Source of the DNA: Palaemon carinicauda | Lineage: Eukaryota > Arthropoda > Malacostraca > Decapoda > Palaemonidae | DNA length: 64,000 bases | Direction of reading: 5' to 3' | NCBI RefSeq assembly: GCF_036898095.1 | Contig: NC_090759.1 | Span: 18,972,740-19,036,739 of the forward strand | Notes under the pieces: model-generated | The model's database searches: none | Seen by the model: only the letters and a program-made list of their open reading frames with translations | Told to the model about the DNA's origin: nothing | Shown: piece after piece, positions 10,390 through 21,124 of the stretch | Numbering within the stretch: the stretch's first letter is position 1 | How the letters are laid out: each line of letters starts with the position of its first letter | Position numbers and translations under genes: made by a program

Positions 10390-11300
10390 TTAAAAATCAC
10401 CAGAGTCCCTGTTCTGGAAGTAATTGATGTAGGTATCTACTGTCCGTATATCATGAGCCTGGGGAAATGATTCCGGATTAGTATGTTTAAAGAAGTAGAG
10501 GATTTGTTGCCTGATACCGTGAATGGAAATAGTACCTCCTTGTTCCCCGATAACCAAGGGGCCAGACGAGCGGGTGGCAGTTCTAGCTAAAAAAGGCCTT
10601 GAGAGTAGTGACTGAACACAGAGAAAAGATCCTGGGGAAGAAGAATAATCTTCCGAGGGGAGCACCTATTTTGCGGATCCTCATTTCTTAGCTATGAAAG
10701 CATTGTCTGGAGAAAGGAGTTCTTCGGCTGAAGGGAGGAAATCTATGTTTTCCGGGTTCGTGAGAGAGCTGCTAGTTCTGATATTCCATCACCTGAGGCC
10801 AAAAGCCGTTAGAAATAAAGTCTTCCTAAGAAGAGTGATAAGAGCAGGTTTCATTGTCCGTGTCCGGCACAAGTTTAGAGGACACCGTTCATAGCCAGAG
10901 TCCTTTTGTGGCCGAACCGAAGGTCAAAGCCTAGCACATGTTTTTGGAATAGATGAGAAATAGGAATTAGCTAGGTCAATGTTAAACCCAACAAGGAAGA
11001 TCTTCTTCAAAGCTGAATTGATGGTGGTTAAAGTGCTAACTGTTAGGCCTTTGCCAAATAAGAACCTCAAGAAAGAGATGTCTATATTCGGAGACATACG
11101 AGTATGGTCTGAACTCTTAGGGAATCTGCTAGTTGTTAACGGCCGAATCTTATTGGCGAATTGTCGAGTCCCTTTTGTCTGATTCGATGAAGAGATCGAT
11201 TTCCTGTCCAATGTTCGCGTCTCTACGAGCTGCAAACTTCCTGTAGTCCACAAAGTCAGAGTTTTGGCTATCCTTAAGCAAACTGACACAGTGAGTTTGG
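10390..11300 (-). pseudogene. Element B tyrosine recombinase, decayed
   Basis: Pieces in several frames match a YR. The N-terminal part near 11170-11290 has RRDANIGQEIDLF and RDSTIRQ. LASGDGISELAALS lies near 10780, GGTISIHGIRQQILYFFKH near 10490-10545, and AHDIRTVDTYINYF near 10425-10465. The first catalytic arginine (normally GAR-x-SEL) has become G. The H-D-x-R arginine remains, and the C-terminal tyrosine region runs into stops near 10390. Several stops separate these blocks, so it is inactive. Confidence 0.75.
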
Positions 11301-13047
11301 ATTACTTGAGTCAGTTTGGGGAACGGAATCCGGAAGGGACGGAGTTTCAACTCGAGGAGGAGAGAAAACCAACTCTTCTTGGCCAGTGAGGCGGTACTAA
11401 AGCCACTGCCCCCCGGAAGGAGCGTAGTTTGTGTAAAAGTCTCATTAGAAGATTCACAGGGGGAAATAGGTAAACCTTCTTCTAATGGTTCCTGAGTATC
11501 CACCAGAATGAAATTATGTCTAGAGACCATTCTGACTCCAGTGGTTTCGTCCTGGATAGTGAGTCCGCTTTCACATTCTGGACTCCCGCAAGGTGAGTTA
11601 CTGACAGGATCCAGTTCTTTTCTGTTGGCCAGGCGAAGATAGTGACCAGGATCCGATTCAGGTTGGGTGACTTGGATCCTCCCCTGTTGACGCAGTGTAC
11701 TACGTCTGTGCTTTCTGACACTACTCTGATGTGACTCGACCTCAGAGGAGAGTGTCTCTTCAGGGTCAAGAACACTGCCATGGCTTCGAGAACATTGATA
11801 TGGGTCTGTTTCATGGCGGGTGACCAAGACCCCTGAAACATCTGATGTTCGGAGTAATCCCCCCATCCACTTAGAGGCGCGGCTGTATGGAATGTCTCTT
11901 GTGGAGGTGGGAATTGTAGAGGAACCGATTTGGAGAGGTTCTTCGGTTCGGACCATGGGCGTAGTCTCATTTTCAAGACAGAGGAGATCTTCGAGACCTT
12001 GTCTCTTAAAGGTACTGTAGCTCTCTTTCTCCAAACTCGATTGATATCTTTGAATTTTTGTTATTGAAGTGAATTGGAGAAGGCCGATGATACTCTCTAA
12101 GGTTCTTCTGGACATCTGTTTGTGTTTGAGAAAATTCTTGATCTTGGAAGCTATTCCTCTTACCTTTTTGGAAGGGAGAGACAACGTGTGCTTCGAAAGG
12201 TCCCACTGAATGTCTAACCATTCTAAGTGGGCTGATGGTTGCAGGCGAGACTTTTGGAGATTGACCCGAAATCACAGGTTGTCGAGAAATCGAAGTACTT
12301 CCTTCGTAGCTCTGTTGCCTTCTATGGCCGACCGAGCCCAAATGAGCCAACCGTCCAGATAAGCCATGATCTGTATCTCTTGGTTCCTGAGTTGTTCTAA
12401 CACTGTCTCTCCCAGTTTCGTGAATATCCTGGGATCAATGTTGAGGCTGAAGGGCATGTCTTGAACGCAAAGGCTTTCCTGCCTCGGCGGAAACCCAGAT
12501 AAGAAGAGAAGTTTCGAGCTAAAGGCACATGATAATAGTCGTCGGTAAGATTGACAGAGGTGGTGACGGCCCCACGGGGAAGTAAGGTCCGTACCTGAGA
12601 GATAGTCAACATCCGGAACTTGTCGCAGAGAATGTAAGAGTTTAGCTTTGACAAGTCCCGGTCCACTCTCAATGCCGACAAGCCTTTCTTCGGAATTGTG
12701 AACAGGTGGCCTTGGAACCTCAGTGATTGGTCCCGTTTGATTGCTTTCTTCTTGAGTAACTCTGTGGTGAACTCTTTCAGGATGGGAGTGGATTTCTGGG
12801 AGAAGGTCACTGGTGGAGGAGGAGGACCTTGTGGCCATTTCCACCTCAAACCTTTAGAGATTATGCTATGAGCCCACGGACCGAAGGTCCAATGGTCTTG
12901 AAAGTGGTAAAGTCTCTCCCCTACCGGGACCACCTCGTTGTAAGGGAGTGAACCTAGGTCCTTTCCTTCCCCGAGCCCCCTTTTTTCTAGGTCCGCCTCG
13001 ATGGCGGAACTGTCTTCTACTCCTGTATCTTCCTCTCTGGTGTCCAC
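11301..13047 (-). pseudogene. Element B RT and RNase H, decayed
   Basis: The best segment starts near 13047: VPVGERLYHFQDHWTFGPW, LKEFTTELLKKKAIKRDQS, then FQGHLFTIPKKG and DLSKLNSYI. TSVNLTDDYYHVPLARN carries the first palm aspartate position. PFSLNIDPRIFTKL follows in a shifted frame, and the YLDD box reads AYLDGW near 12355, losing the second aspartate. RNase H is visible at 11482-11976, but its TDAS box reads HTAAPLSGWG. ADSLSRTKPLESEWSLD marks the end of the domain. Multiple frameshifts and lost catalytic residues mean no polymerase activity. Confidence 0.8.
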
Positions 13048-14640
13048 ACAAGGAACCTGAGAGTTCGGAGCTAGGGCTGTATGCAGGCGAGGGCATCCAA
13101 ACGGGGTTGGGCTGTGTACCTGGGGAATCAGTGAGGTATCCCACCTGATGAGGGGGGATCCGGATGCATAGGCGTCGAATCAGAGGAAGACTGTGATGAC
13201 GAGTGGGTAACTGACTATTGATGGCAGTGACCTCGGTTCGTTTTGTAGAGGGCAACTCTCTGCTTCTTCTTGAAGAAAGCTTGCTTTTGGTCTTCGACCT
13301 TCTTTCTGGCAGTGAGGCCCCGCCTTTCCTGCAATTTTGGGTTGCTCACGTATCATCTTGTAGAACCTTGTTCACCTCCTCCTTAGGGAAGAGGGTTTTA
13401 CCCCATCAGGAGGAAACTATCAGCCTGCTCGATTCCTGTCTGATAGAGGCCTCAGACAGAACGTATTTCCTACAACTAACCCGATCAGACCACCAAACGT
13501 GTAGGTCAAATTGGAAGGGCAGAGATTGGTTCTTCATGAATATTCGAAACAAAGTCTCAGTGGGATAAATCGAGGCTAGGGTCTCCCCGAGGTGGGGTCC
13601 GGCTCTTTAAGACCCGGCATGGCCAAACCTTCTTTGTCAGCTTGAATAGTAAGACCTGTCCAATTATCCGTAATAGGCAAGGCAACAATGAAAGCAGTTG
13701 TAGATATGGCGTATTCCCCATTGTGTGGGGTGAGCTTGGAATTAGCGTACCCCCCAGACCGACAACATCCTGGTCCAGACAGATCAAGCCTGCCCTTTAG
13801 GAAATAATACCGTTACCTTCGGTACCTTGTCTAACCTAACCAAGGCATGCTCTTTCAATCGAACGAATCCGTTGAATGGGAATTCTAGTCCCTGAGAGTA
13901 AATTCTAGGTCCTCCAGAGGGCGGATGTCTATGCCATCCAGAGTTATGGTACCATCTATATATGGGACATGTAAGGCAAATTTCTATGTGTTGTTTTTAT
14001 CGAAGGAGGTTACTTCGATACGCCTGGGGCTGTAGGGGGAGTCATCCGAGTTCCTGAACGGATCCGACTCACCACCATATCTTTGAGCTCCGTCATAGCC
14101 CCTTGGCTTGCCCTAGAATGTGTTGTATCTGCTCTTTAACCCTACCCCTGGCTTTTAGCAGTCATGGTTTTATGCACATCAGGATCCTTTGAGGGTCCTA
14201 GGTCGGTGACGCAGGTAATTGCAAAGCTGAAGGCTCAAAACTCATCACCACCTACCTGCCCGTCCATGGGGTCGATGTCCAACCCTAGAGAGGACACTCC
14301 GAGGAGATAGGGTCCTCTAGATGGAGCATTCCTTCCAAACATTGATACCCAAGGGCGGAGAGCCGCTCTTGGCAGGCCGGAGAGATTCATCATCATCCTG
14401 AAAGAAGTGAGGGGATTAGTGATGAAGGAGAAGACCGTTCTCCTCAATAAGCAATGCATACATAAATCCAGATCAAATTAAATCATCGCCAAAAGATACC
14501 AAAAGGAAACATATTAGAACCAACTTACATCATGGGTCAGGAGTAGGGAGGACAGCTCGTAGCAGAGCGTGCATGACTCCGGGAACCATAAGTCTGGATG
14601 TTCGTTGAAACTCTGGTTAGTGATCCTATTCACAGGCTGG
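13048..14640 (-). pseudogene. Element B Gag-like region, decayed
   Basis: A recognisable stretch at about 13250-13560 reads KYVLSEASIRQESSRLIVSS then WGKTLFPKEEVNKVL. It aligns with family-1 Gag (FASAAVRHEPRKLIASNIW, then KDLFPSEVVKEV). A basic tail with RSRRQFRHRGGPRKKGARGR near 12950 parallels the family-1 RG tail. Towards 14570 a short frame reads NEHPDLWFPESCTLCYEL, a possible remnant of the Cys cluster, followed by GATGTAAGT, which looks like a splice donor. Too many stops remain for a continuous protein. Confidence 0.55.
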
Positions 14641-15763
14641 GATCAACCGTATAACTAAAACTAATAATAATGTCTATATTTATGCATATATCTAATTATA
14701 GATATGTATAAATATGGATAAATATCCATACAACATCGTGTTCAAATAGAAATAAATTTCTACTCAGTACTTGGGACCGAACGCCAGCCACTTTTAATGA
14801 AAAGCCAGGTCGAAACCAACCAATGCCATGAGAGGCTATCTACTGTTCCTTGAGACTCCTGTCAGTGAACAGATGAATCAATAGAATACTAATATCCAGT
14901 AACCACGTAACATGTAACTATAAACCTCATCGGTAAAATAATGTTAGACCCGGTTCGGAACGTCTGAGTCAGGGGTGGCCAACCTATGGCGCATGCGCCA
15001 ACAGTGGCGCATTGCATGATTACGAATGGGGCACTATACCCCAAAGATAGTGAATTGACTGACTTTTCTTTAAAATTGCTAATTATGTTCATATACAGTG
15101 AACCCTCGTTTATCGCGGTAGATAGGTTCCAGACCCTACCGCAATGGGTGAAAATCCGAGAAGTAGTGACACCATATTTACCTATTTATTTAACATGTAT
15201 ATTCAGACTTTTAAAACCTTCCCTTGTATGTAGTACTGTTAACAAACTACCCTTTAATGTACAGAACACTTAATGCATGTACTACAGTACCCTAAACTAA
15301 AACAGGCAAAAATATTAAAGGCGATTTTAAATCATGCATTTCCTAAAAACGCCAGAAAGCACGATAAAAAATGGCAACCAATGTTTTGTTTACGTTTCTC
15401 TGATCATAATGAAGAAACAAACGCATTTAGTGTACACATCTATGTATAGGTTAGTTTTTGCATCGATTATATTGATTATACAGTATGTTGATTTTGTTAT
15501 TACCAATGTTTTACTTAATTTTTCTTAGGACTTCCAAATGAAATGTTTTTCTTTATGACGCCGCCTGAAACAACGGCGTCATAAAGTACGCTCAGTAAAC
15601 AACCACGCTCAGTAAACAAAAAAGCATTTAATGCACATGATGAAAGTGATAAATAATTATATTACAGTAAAAGCTTTTAGAAAATATGTTATTACAAATA
15701 TTATTTACCGTATCTATACAAAATCATACAGTACATACTGTACGTAGCAAAGCAGGAAAACAA

Positions 15764-15767
<4 letters not shown>

Positions 15768-15821
<54 letters not shown>
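15768..15821. repeat. (GA)n microsatellite in Tigger
   Basis: About 27 uninterrupted AG dinucleotides, between two AT-rich stretches of the Tigger noncoding 3' side. Confidence 0.95.
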
Positions 15822-15826
<5 letters not shown>

Positions 15827-16186
15827 TTTACGTACGTGAATGTAAATTTTAAACAAAAAAAAATATGATAGGTTACAACATGTATACTCTTCAGACTTTT
15901 AAAACCTTCCCTTTAACTTAATGCATACAATACTAAACTAAAACAGGCACAAATATTAAAATGTTAGAATATTAAAGTAAAAAATAAAGATTGTTACTGT
16001 ACTCACCACGAAAGAAGTTGAAGAAAAACTTGAATGATGATGGCGATGAATTTGCTGCACAGTAGAAATGATGATGATGAAGCTGATGATGTCTTCTACT
16101 GTGCAGCCAATGATAGTATTTTACATCTCTTCAGAAGGAGGTGTCTTTTCCTGGGACACCTCTTTAACTTCTTCCTGGAAAACTTC

Positions 16187-18001
16187 TTAAATTTCTTCCG
16201 AAGGCGTACTAGCAGGAGGAACTGGCTCTTTTTTGCGAGGCTGGAAGAACATTGTGATCGGAAGTTGCTGCAGCTGCTTCTTTTTTCGCTCTAAGAGCAT
16301 CCTGTTGGGAGTCATGATTTCATCGATCTTGTTGCAGAATTGCATAGACCGAACCATATCCTCGTCCCACTCTTGCAACATTTCTTTCACCTCCTTTATA
16401 TGGTTACAGACCTTGGCAAGCCGTTCTAATGTTAAGCCCGTTTCTTCGACATTTTCTTGGGTCTCTTTCTGTGTTTCGCTCTTTTCTTCACTGGCCGATT
16501 TCGTCAGGTTTTCTAGGTCTGCGTCAGTTAGCGGCTGGGAATGGCAGTCCAACAACTCGTCGACGTCTTCAGTCGTCATGTCGCCAAACCCGTCACCTCC
16601 AATTATCGCAGCTAACTGCACAGATTTGCATATTGCAGAGTGTTGGATTTCAGACAGAGTAAATCCCTCGTCGTCGTAAACAATCTGGAGCCACAACTTC
16701 TTCCAGCTCGCATTCACGGTTACAGGTTTCATTTCTTGCAGTGCCTTCTGAATGTTCTGCAGGTACGTGGCTATGGTGTACTGCCGCCAGTACGCCTTCA
16801 AATTAAAATCTTCATCTTCATCTTCTTGGGCAGCATCCACACACGCAACGAGGTCCGCCAAGGTATTCTTCGTGTAGGGGGCCTTGAACGGCCTTATAAC
16901 CCCCTGGTCCATCGGTTGAATTAATGACGTGGTGTTGGGTGGCAGGAACTCAACCTGAACGCCCTCACGCGACAGGTCAGTTGCGTGTCCACCAGCGTTA
17001 TCCATAAGGAGAAGGATCTTGAATGGCAAGCCCTTCTCTAAGAGACATTGACTGACTTGCAGGATGAAACACTGGTGGAACCAGTTGGAGGTCAGCATCT
17101 TTGTAATCCATGCTTTTGCATTATGCATCCAGTACACGGGAAGGAGATTCTTATTCTTATTTTTCAAAGCGCGAGGATTTTTCGACTTATAAATAAGCCA
17201 AGGCTTTAGCAAAAATCCAGCAGCATTGCCACACATCACGAGGGTAACGCGATCCTTGAATGCTTTAAAGCCAGAGGCTTTGGCTTCTTCTTTGAACAGG
17301 AAAGTTCGCAACGGCATTCTCTTCCAAAACAAGCCGGTCTCATCCATATCAAACACTTGTTCCGGCTTGTATCCACCTTTGGCGATAATATTCTTGAACG
17401 TCTCGTTCACGTAAGTTTCAGCAGCGGCAGTGTCGGCGGAAGCAGCCTCGCCATGCAGGGAAACGCTTTTCAGGGCGAAGCGTTTCTGAAACTTCGCGAA
17501 CCATCCTTTGCTGGCGGAAAAACATTGTTTCTGACGCTGGGAATCAGTGGATGTCCCTGGTTGAGGTTCATCTACATCATCATCTTCTTCAGCATGGTCG
17601 CCATCGTCGTCTTGAGGTTCCTTTGCCGCAAAATTCTCATACAAGCTGAAAGCCTTGGTTCGGATGGTGTTCCTATCCAAGGCTATGTTCTTCTTCTGGC
17701 AGTCGGCAATCCACACTGCTAAAGCACCTTCCATGCATACGATCGTTTTATTACGCGTGGTAACGACTCGCTTCGCTGATCTGCTAAAGGTGATGGTAGC
17801 CGTCTTTCTAATGTTCGCCTCGTCCTTCTTGATATAGCGAACGGTGGATTCGTTGACTCCAAAATGGCGGGCTGCAGCCTCGTAACTTTTACCGTCTTTT
17901 AACATATCGAGAAGCGTCACCTTCTCAGCAATCGTCATCATCTTTCGGTGGCGTTTAGGCTCACTACCAGCCTTAGTAGAAGCAGAACGCTTGGGAGGCA
18001 T
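16187..18001 (-). CDS. Tigger/pogo-family transposase, 604 aa, uninterrupted
   Basis: Cut-and-paste DDD transposase of the pogo/Tigger (jerky, CENP-B-related) group, acting on TA targets. Start ATG at 18001 follows a T-rich leader; the frame ends at 16187. Residues about 20-65 form a psq-type helix-turn-helix (EKVTLLDMLKDGKSYEAAAR, then VNESTVRYIKKDE). Residues about 85-180 form a second CENP-B-like DNA-binding domain, split by an acidic linker at 128-148. The DDE_1 catalytic core shows FDMDETGLFWK (D220), LLMDNAGGHA (D334) and LIQPMDQGVIRP (D365). The DD30D spacing suits the family. The C-terminal 200 residues are charged. No stop or frameshift is present and all three catalytic aspartates are retained. 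The sequence resembles the animal TIGD1 type, but it lies within its own TIRs, so it is a transposon gene and not a domesticated one. Confidence 0.9.
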   Translation of the reverse strand: MPPKRSASTKAGSEPKRHRKMMTIAEKVTLLDMLKDGKSYEAAARHFGVNESTVRYIKKDEANIRKTATITFSRSAKRVVTTRNKTIVCMEGALAVWIADCQKKNIALDRNTIRTKAFSLYENFAAKEPQDDDGDHAEEDDDVDEPQPGTSTDSQRQKQCFSASKGWFAKFQKRFALKSVSLHGEAASADTAAAETYVNETFKNIIAKGGYKPEQVFDMDETGLFWKRMPLRTFLFKEEAKASGFKAFKDRVTLVMCGNAAGFLLKPWLIYKSKNPRALKNKNKNLLPVYWMHNAKAWITKMLTSNWFHQCFILQVSQCLLEKGLPFKILLLMDNAGGHATDLSREGVQVEFLPPNTTSLIQPMDQGVIRPFKAPYTKNTLADLVACVDAAQEDEDEDFNLKAYWRQYTIATYLQNIQKALQEMKPVTVNASWKKLWLQIVYDDEGFTLSEIQHSAICKSVQLAAIIGGDGFGDMTTEDVDELLDCHSQPLTDADLENLTKSASEEKSETQKETQENVEETGLTLERLAKVCNHIKEVKEMLQEWDEDMVRSMQFCNKIDEIMTPNRMLLERKKKQLQQLPITMFFQPRKKEPVPPASTPSEEI

Positions 18002-18273
18002 TTTACAGTAGGGTTTAACAGAAAGTTCAACAAAAAGTTCAACTTAAAACAGTCACGCACAGCACAGATTAAAGTTCACAATAATTTAACAACATCTACA
18101 CAGCGATACGGCAGGAGACAAAGTGACCGCGAATACGTAGTTGCGGGCAAAACACCAATCACAGGCTAGATTACAAAACTTGGGTTCTGATTCGTCATCT
18201 ATCAGCGCTTGAACCAATCACAACCCGTCTTATATGCTACGTAGGTTACCAATTCAAAGTACCCTACGTATAC

Positions 18274-18372
18274 AGTAATAATAATAATAATAATAATAAA
18301 TAATGATAATAATAATAATAATAATAATGATAATAACAATAATAACAATAATAATTTTAATAACAATAATAT
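18274..18372. repeat. TAA/TAAC-type microsatellite
   Basis: AATAATAATAATAA runs with interspersed ATGATAATAA and AACAATAATAAC variants, in the 5' noncoding part of Tigger. Confidence 0.85.
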
Positions 18373-18981
18373 TATCGGATGCAGTACTACGTACGTATAC
18401 ATACAAAAGATTCATGGAAAAGATGCACATCCATTACATTTGTAGTACAGTAGTAGCCATTAGCAGCCTTACACTATTCTAATATGGTATGACTCTATCT
18501 GATTTGCGTTTCATGTTCGATTTAATTTTACAACGTACTGTATACAGTACTGAATTATCGTATGATCACATTCTCTTTTCGTGTTTTATTTCTTTCTGTA
18601 CTGAATTATAGGTCATATGTAATGCAATGAACAATCAGTAATAGCAGATATTACTAATTACAGTATTAATGGAATTACAGGTAACGAAATATCGTATTTG
18701 GGGTCTTCAGATATCGCGGTATTTTCGAAATTTCCGGAAAATCCGCGATATGTTTATATATATGGGTTATGAAAAAAACCCGCGAAGTGGTGAATTCGCA
18801 ATGGTCGAACCGCGAAGTAGCGAGGGCTCACTGTATTTTCATTAGGATTTTCAAGAATAGCTAATGAATATTATCAACGCAAATTCAAAGTCTCATTAAA
18901 GTAAGTACAGTTTACTTAATATTCATGTTAAATCCTTTCCTTTACAGCTAAAACAAAAGATTGGCCACCTGTTGTCTGAGT

Positions 18982-19370
18982 GATCTCTGTTGCCACCGGA
19001 TATCCGGTGACAAAGGTCCGTCATAGTGAAAACGTGAACATCAGAGGAAAGCTAATATTAACCTCAATGCTGAATGTCTGTGTGATATCCGGTTAAGCCG
19101 GAGATTCGATGAAAAAGGACCGCAATAACGAAATTGTGATTATTCATGAAAAAGGGTTCATACCCTGGTTCTGATCGTCTGATTGATTTCTGTTTGTACC
19201 TGAGATCCGGTGACAAAGGTCCGTCACTGTGAAATCATGACCCTCAGCGGTACGATAATATTAACCTCAATGCTGAACGTCTGTGTTATCTCCAGTGAAG
19301 CCTGAGATTCGATGAAAAAGGACCGTAATAATGTAATTGTGATCAATCATGACAAAGGTTCGTGTGCAAA
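18982..19370. repeat. Two tandem copies of a 203-bp repeat in element B leader
   Basis: GGTGACAAAGGTCCGTCA occurs at 19006 and 19209. ATATTAACCTCAATGCTGAA, GAGATTCGATGAAAAAGGAC and AATTGTGAT recur at the same spacing. The first copy begins before the hAT MITE, since GGTTCGGAACGTCTGAGT at 14953-14970 matches the start of copy two. The MITE therefore landed inside the repeat. The copies differ by scattered substitutions. Confidence 0.75.
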
Positions 19371-20320
19371 AGGCCTCCGCCGGAGTCTGAGTGCCGGATT
19401 TCACCATTGCACTCCAAATATCTGACTAGTTCTCACCCAATGAGTATCCATTATAGCGGAGTATAACTCAAGGCGGAGCTAAGGGTGTCGGCATAAAGCG
19501 ATCCCAAATAATGACTCATACACTAATGTAACCTATCAATAGTGCTAGCTCTATTAACAGTAACCACATCAATAAAACGTGAATATCATTAAACGTAATA
19601 TCATCAACCCGGAGAATAAGAGGAGGCAGGAATAACTCGTGATCGTATAAAACGGAAAACGGGAAATCCAGCTCCTCTACTCGAGCTTATTAAAGAAAAC
19701 GAGAGAAGGGGTATCTCGTAACTGTAGTAACAGAAAACGAGCACTCTATGCTCACGCTCTCAAGGTTACATAATACAGAACCAAAATCACACAATAATAT
19801 GATAAGAATACTGATAAAATTCTAATAACCAAGAACGAAGAATAACGACAACGTAACAAATAAACATAAAGATATAGTCTAAAACGAGCACCTTCCTGAG
19901 GCGTGTACATAACTATAACAAAGACTAGATCGATATTCTTCGTCCAAATTGGACTTGATAGCAAATAAATACCATAGTAAAAACCTATAATAAATAATGA
20001 TAATAAAAATGGTCATAAAACATAAGTGATATAACCTAGATGACAGAGTACCAGATGGGCAATATTAACTTGAAAAACTACCGAATGGAACAAAACCAAA
20101 ATGGCTGCCGTCACCGAGGACGGCCAAGCCTCTTCCAAAATTAAATACACATCACTGGAAATAGAACAGATGCCCGGTATTGAAAAAAACTGTCAAAACA
20201 AACTATGGTACTTAACATTGGTAAAGGTGAAGTAGCAGCGTCAGTCATGTTGAATTAACGACATTCACTTGCAAAAACACCGAGCACAAAAATATTACGA
20301 CTTTGCGGCAAGTCCAAAAC
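19371..20320 (-). other. Element B 5' noncoding region
   Basis: No coding frame is supported. The sequence is AT-rich from about 19740 to 20100. GAGTAT-rich and purine-rich segments occur but nothing I can name. It runs into B's 5' ITR. Confidence 0.5.
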
Positions 20321-20613
20321 AGAAGGATGACCTGGAGAGCGCGAGTAGTAGGTGTCTGTGGGGTAGTCCAACTGTATTCTCTAGGGCCTGTCACGGCCCT
20401 CCCCTTTGATGAAGGGATTATCTAAATGGAAGATAGCCTGTGAATAGTGGTTTTCACACGCCCTTGTTAAATACACGACACCCACAAGGTGATCGCGCGA
20501 GGGTAGTAACCTCTGCATTCCATGCTTTTATCTTTCTCTAGTATATTTGGAAGATTTATATTAGAAAAGTGTGAAGAAGGACCCTTTTCACCGGCCGTCA
20601 CAGATCGACCCAA
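20321..20613 (-). repeat. Element B 5' ITR
   Basis: Inverse copy of 9460-9753, ending CCGGCCGTCACAGATCGACC. It is followed directly by family-1 core sequence and the inner half of E's ICR. Confidence 0.85.
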
Positions 20614-20620
20614 AAATAGA

Positions 20621-20704
20621 TTTTGTGCTTCGCTCAAAATCCGTTTTTTGGGCTCAGGCCATGTCGTCCTGATGGAAGTTTACCAGAGCATTAATGTATC
20701 TGTG
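20621..20704 (-). repeat. Element E core and inner half of ICR (cut by B)
   Basis: The core GCTTCGCTCAAAATCCG is followed by GGGCTCAGGCCATGTCGTCC and then ACCAGAGCATTAATGTATC. The reverse complement matches 56971-57020 of D, where AATTCTCTGGTACACTTCC leads into the ICR. It pairs with 9397-9431 to restore one complete ICR around the B insertion. Confidence 0.8.
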
Positions 20705-20810
20705 GATTTTCAATAGTGCCGTTATCTCGAGATAAATATTTCCTATTTGGTCTTTTGGACCTAGAGACACTTGATGTTACCGTTATACATCAATCAACTA
20801 ATCATAAAAT
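20705..20810 (-). other. Element E 3' noncoding remnant
   Basis: Reversed, it matches 57590-57740 of H in patches (for example TTTGGTC...GGACC, TTACCG, AGTGCC). It shows that E continues on this side until F begins near 20811. Confidence 0.55.
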
Positions 20811-21124
20811 ATGACAAATTCGGAGATAATTTGTATTTTTCCTAACCATACAAACCTTAGCTATTTACATTGGGTTTACCTTTTAGTGCAGCTGAAATGG
20901 CGAGCCATTAGAATTTAACGAGGGTGTATTACCCCCGCGCTAGTTAGTGGGGGGGTAGAGGAGTGGTAGCTAGCTACCCCTCCCGCCCCCTCACACACAG
21001 GTGAATGCTCATTTTCACTTAGAGGTAGGACTTATCTTGGGGGACAGGGCTGGCGGGCAAATATGTGTAAATAGCTAAGTTTTGTATGGTTAGGAAAAAT
21101 ACAAATTATCTCCGAATTTGTCAT
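20811..21124. repeat. Element F terminal inverted arms
   Basis: The arm at 20811-20870 (ATGACAAATTCGGAGATAAT onward) is nearly the exact complement of 21066-21124. Between them lies a GC-rich stretch with a CCCCCGC/GGGGG pair around 20933-20955. After 21125 a second partial copy follows in direct orientation (AATACAAACCACGCTATTTA). This would correspond to the complement of the missing 5' terminus in an ICR. Confidence 0.65.

Larger units (their letters stand above)
15096..18833 (-). mobile_element. Tigger/pogo DNA transposon, 3738 bp
   Basis: Inverted ends are CAGTGAACCCTCGTTTATCG on the left and, reversed, CAGTGAGCCCTCGCTACTTC on the right. A TA duplication lies at 15094-15095 and 18834-18835. 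The element carries one long intact transposase frame on the minus strand. It is the innermost insertion of the E > B > hAT MITE stack. An AG run (15768-15821) and a TAA/TAAT-rich run lie inside it. Confidence 0.85.
14970..18973. mobile_element. hAT-type MITE (about 265 bp net) split by Tigger
   Basis: It is bounded by a perfect 8-bp duplication GTCTGAGT (14962-14969 and 18974-18981). The left end is CAGGGGTGGCCAACC; the right end reversed is AACAGGTGGCCAATC. CAGGGGTGG ends and an 8-bp duplication are typical of hAT. Removing the Tigger leaves about 265 bp with no coding capacity. It sits in B's 5' noncoding region. Confidence 0.65.
9432..20620 (-). mobile_element. Element B: family-2 DIRS retrotransposon inserted in the ICR of E
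   Basis: It has its own ITRs (9460-9753 and 20321-20613, inverted, about 96% alike by eye) and its own ICR (9812-9905). A minus-strand order of Gag, RT-RNase H and YR runs from about 14640 to 10390. Its end sequence differs from family 1 (GTGACGGCCGGTGAAAA against CCATCAGGACG), but the central core CTTCGTCAAAATCCC resembles family 1's CTTCGCTCAAAATCC. Net length without the hAT/Tigger insert is about 7.2 kb. All genes are decayed, more so than in D or E, although the ITRs remain similar. Confidence 0.85.

Noticed and set aside
11150..12184. 344-codon minus frame as one protein
   Set aside because: Only its start and end resemble the RT connection and YR. The middle is out of frame with the RNase H remnant at 11482-11976.
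16187..18001. Host TIGD-type domesticated gene
   Set aside because: The frame lies between matching TIRs with a TA duplication inside a nest of transposons, so it is a transposon gene.
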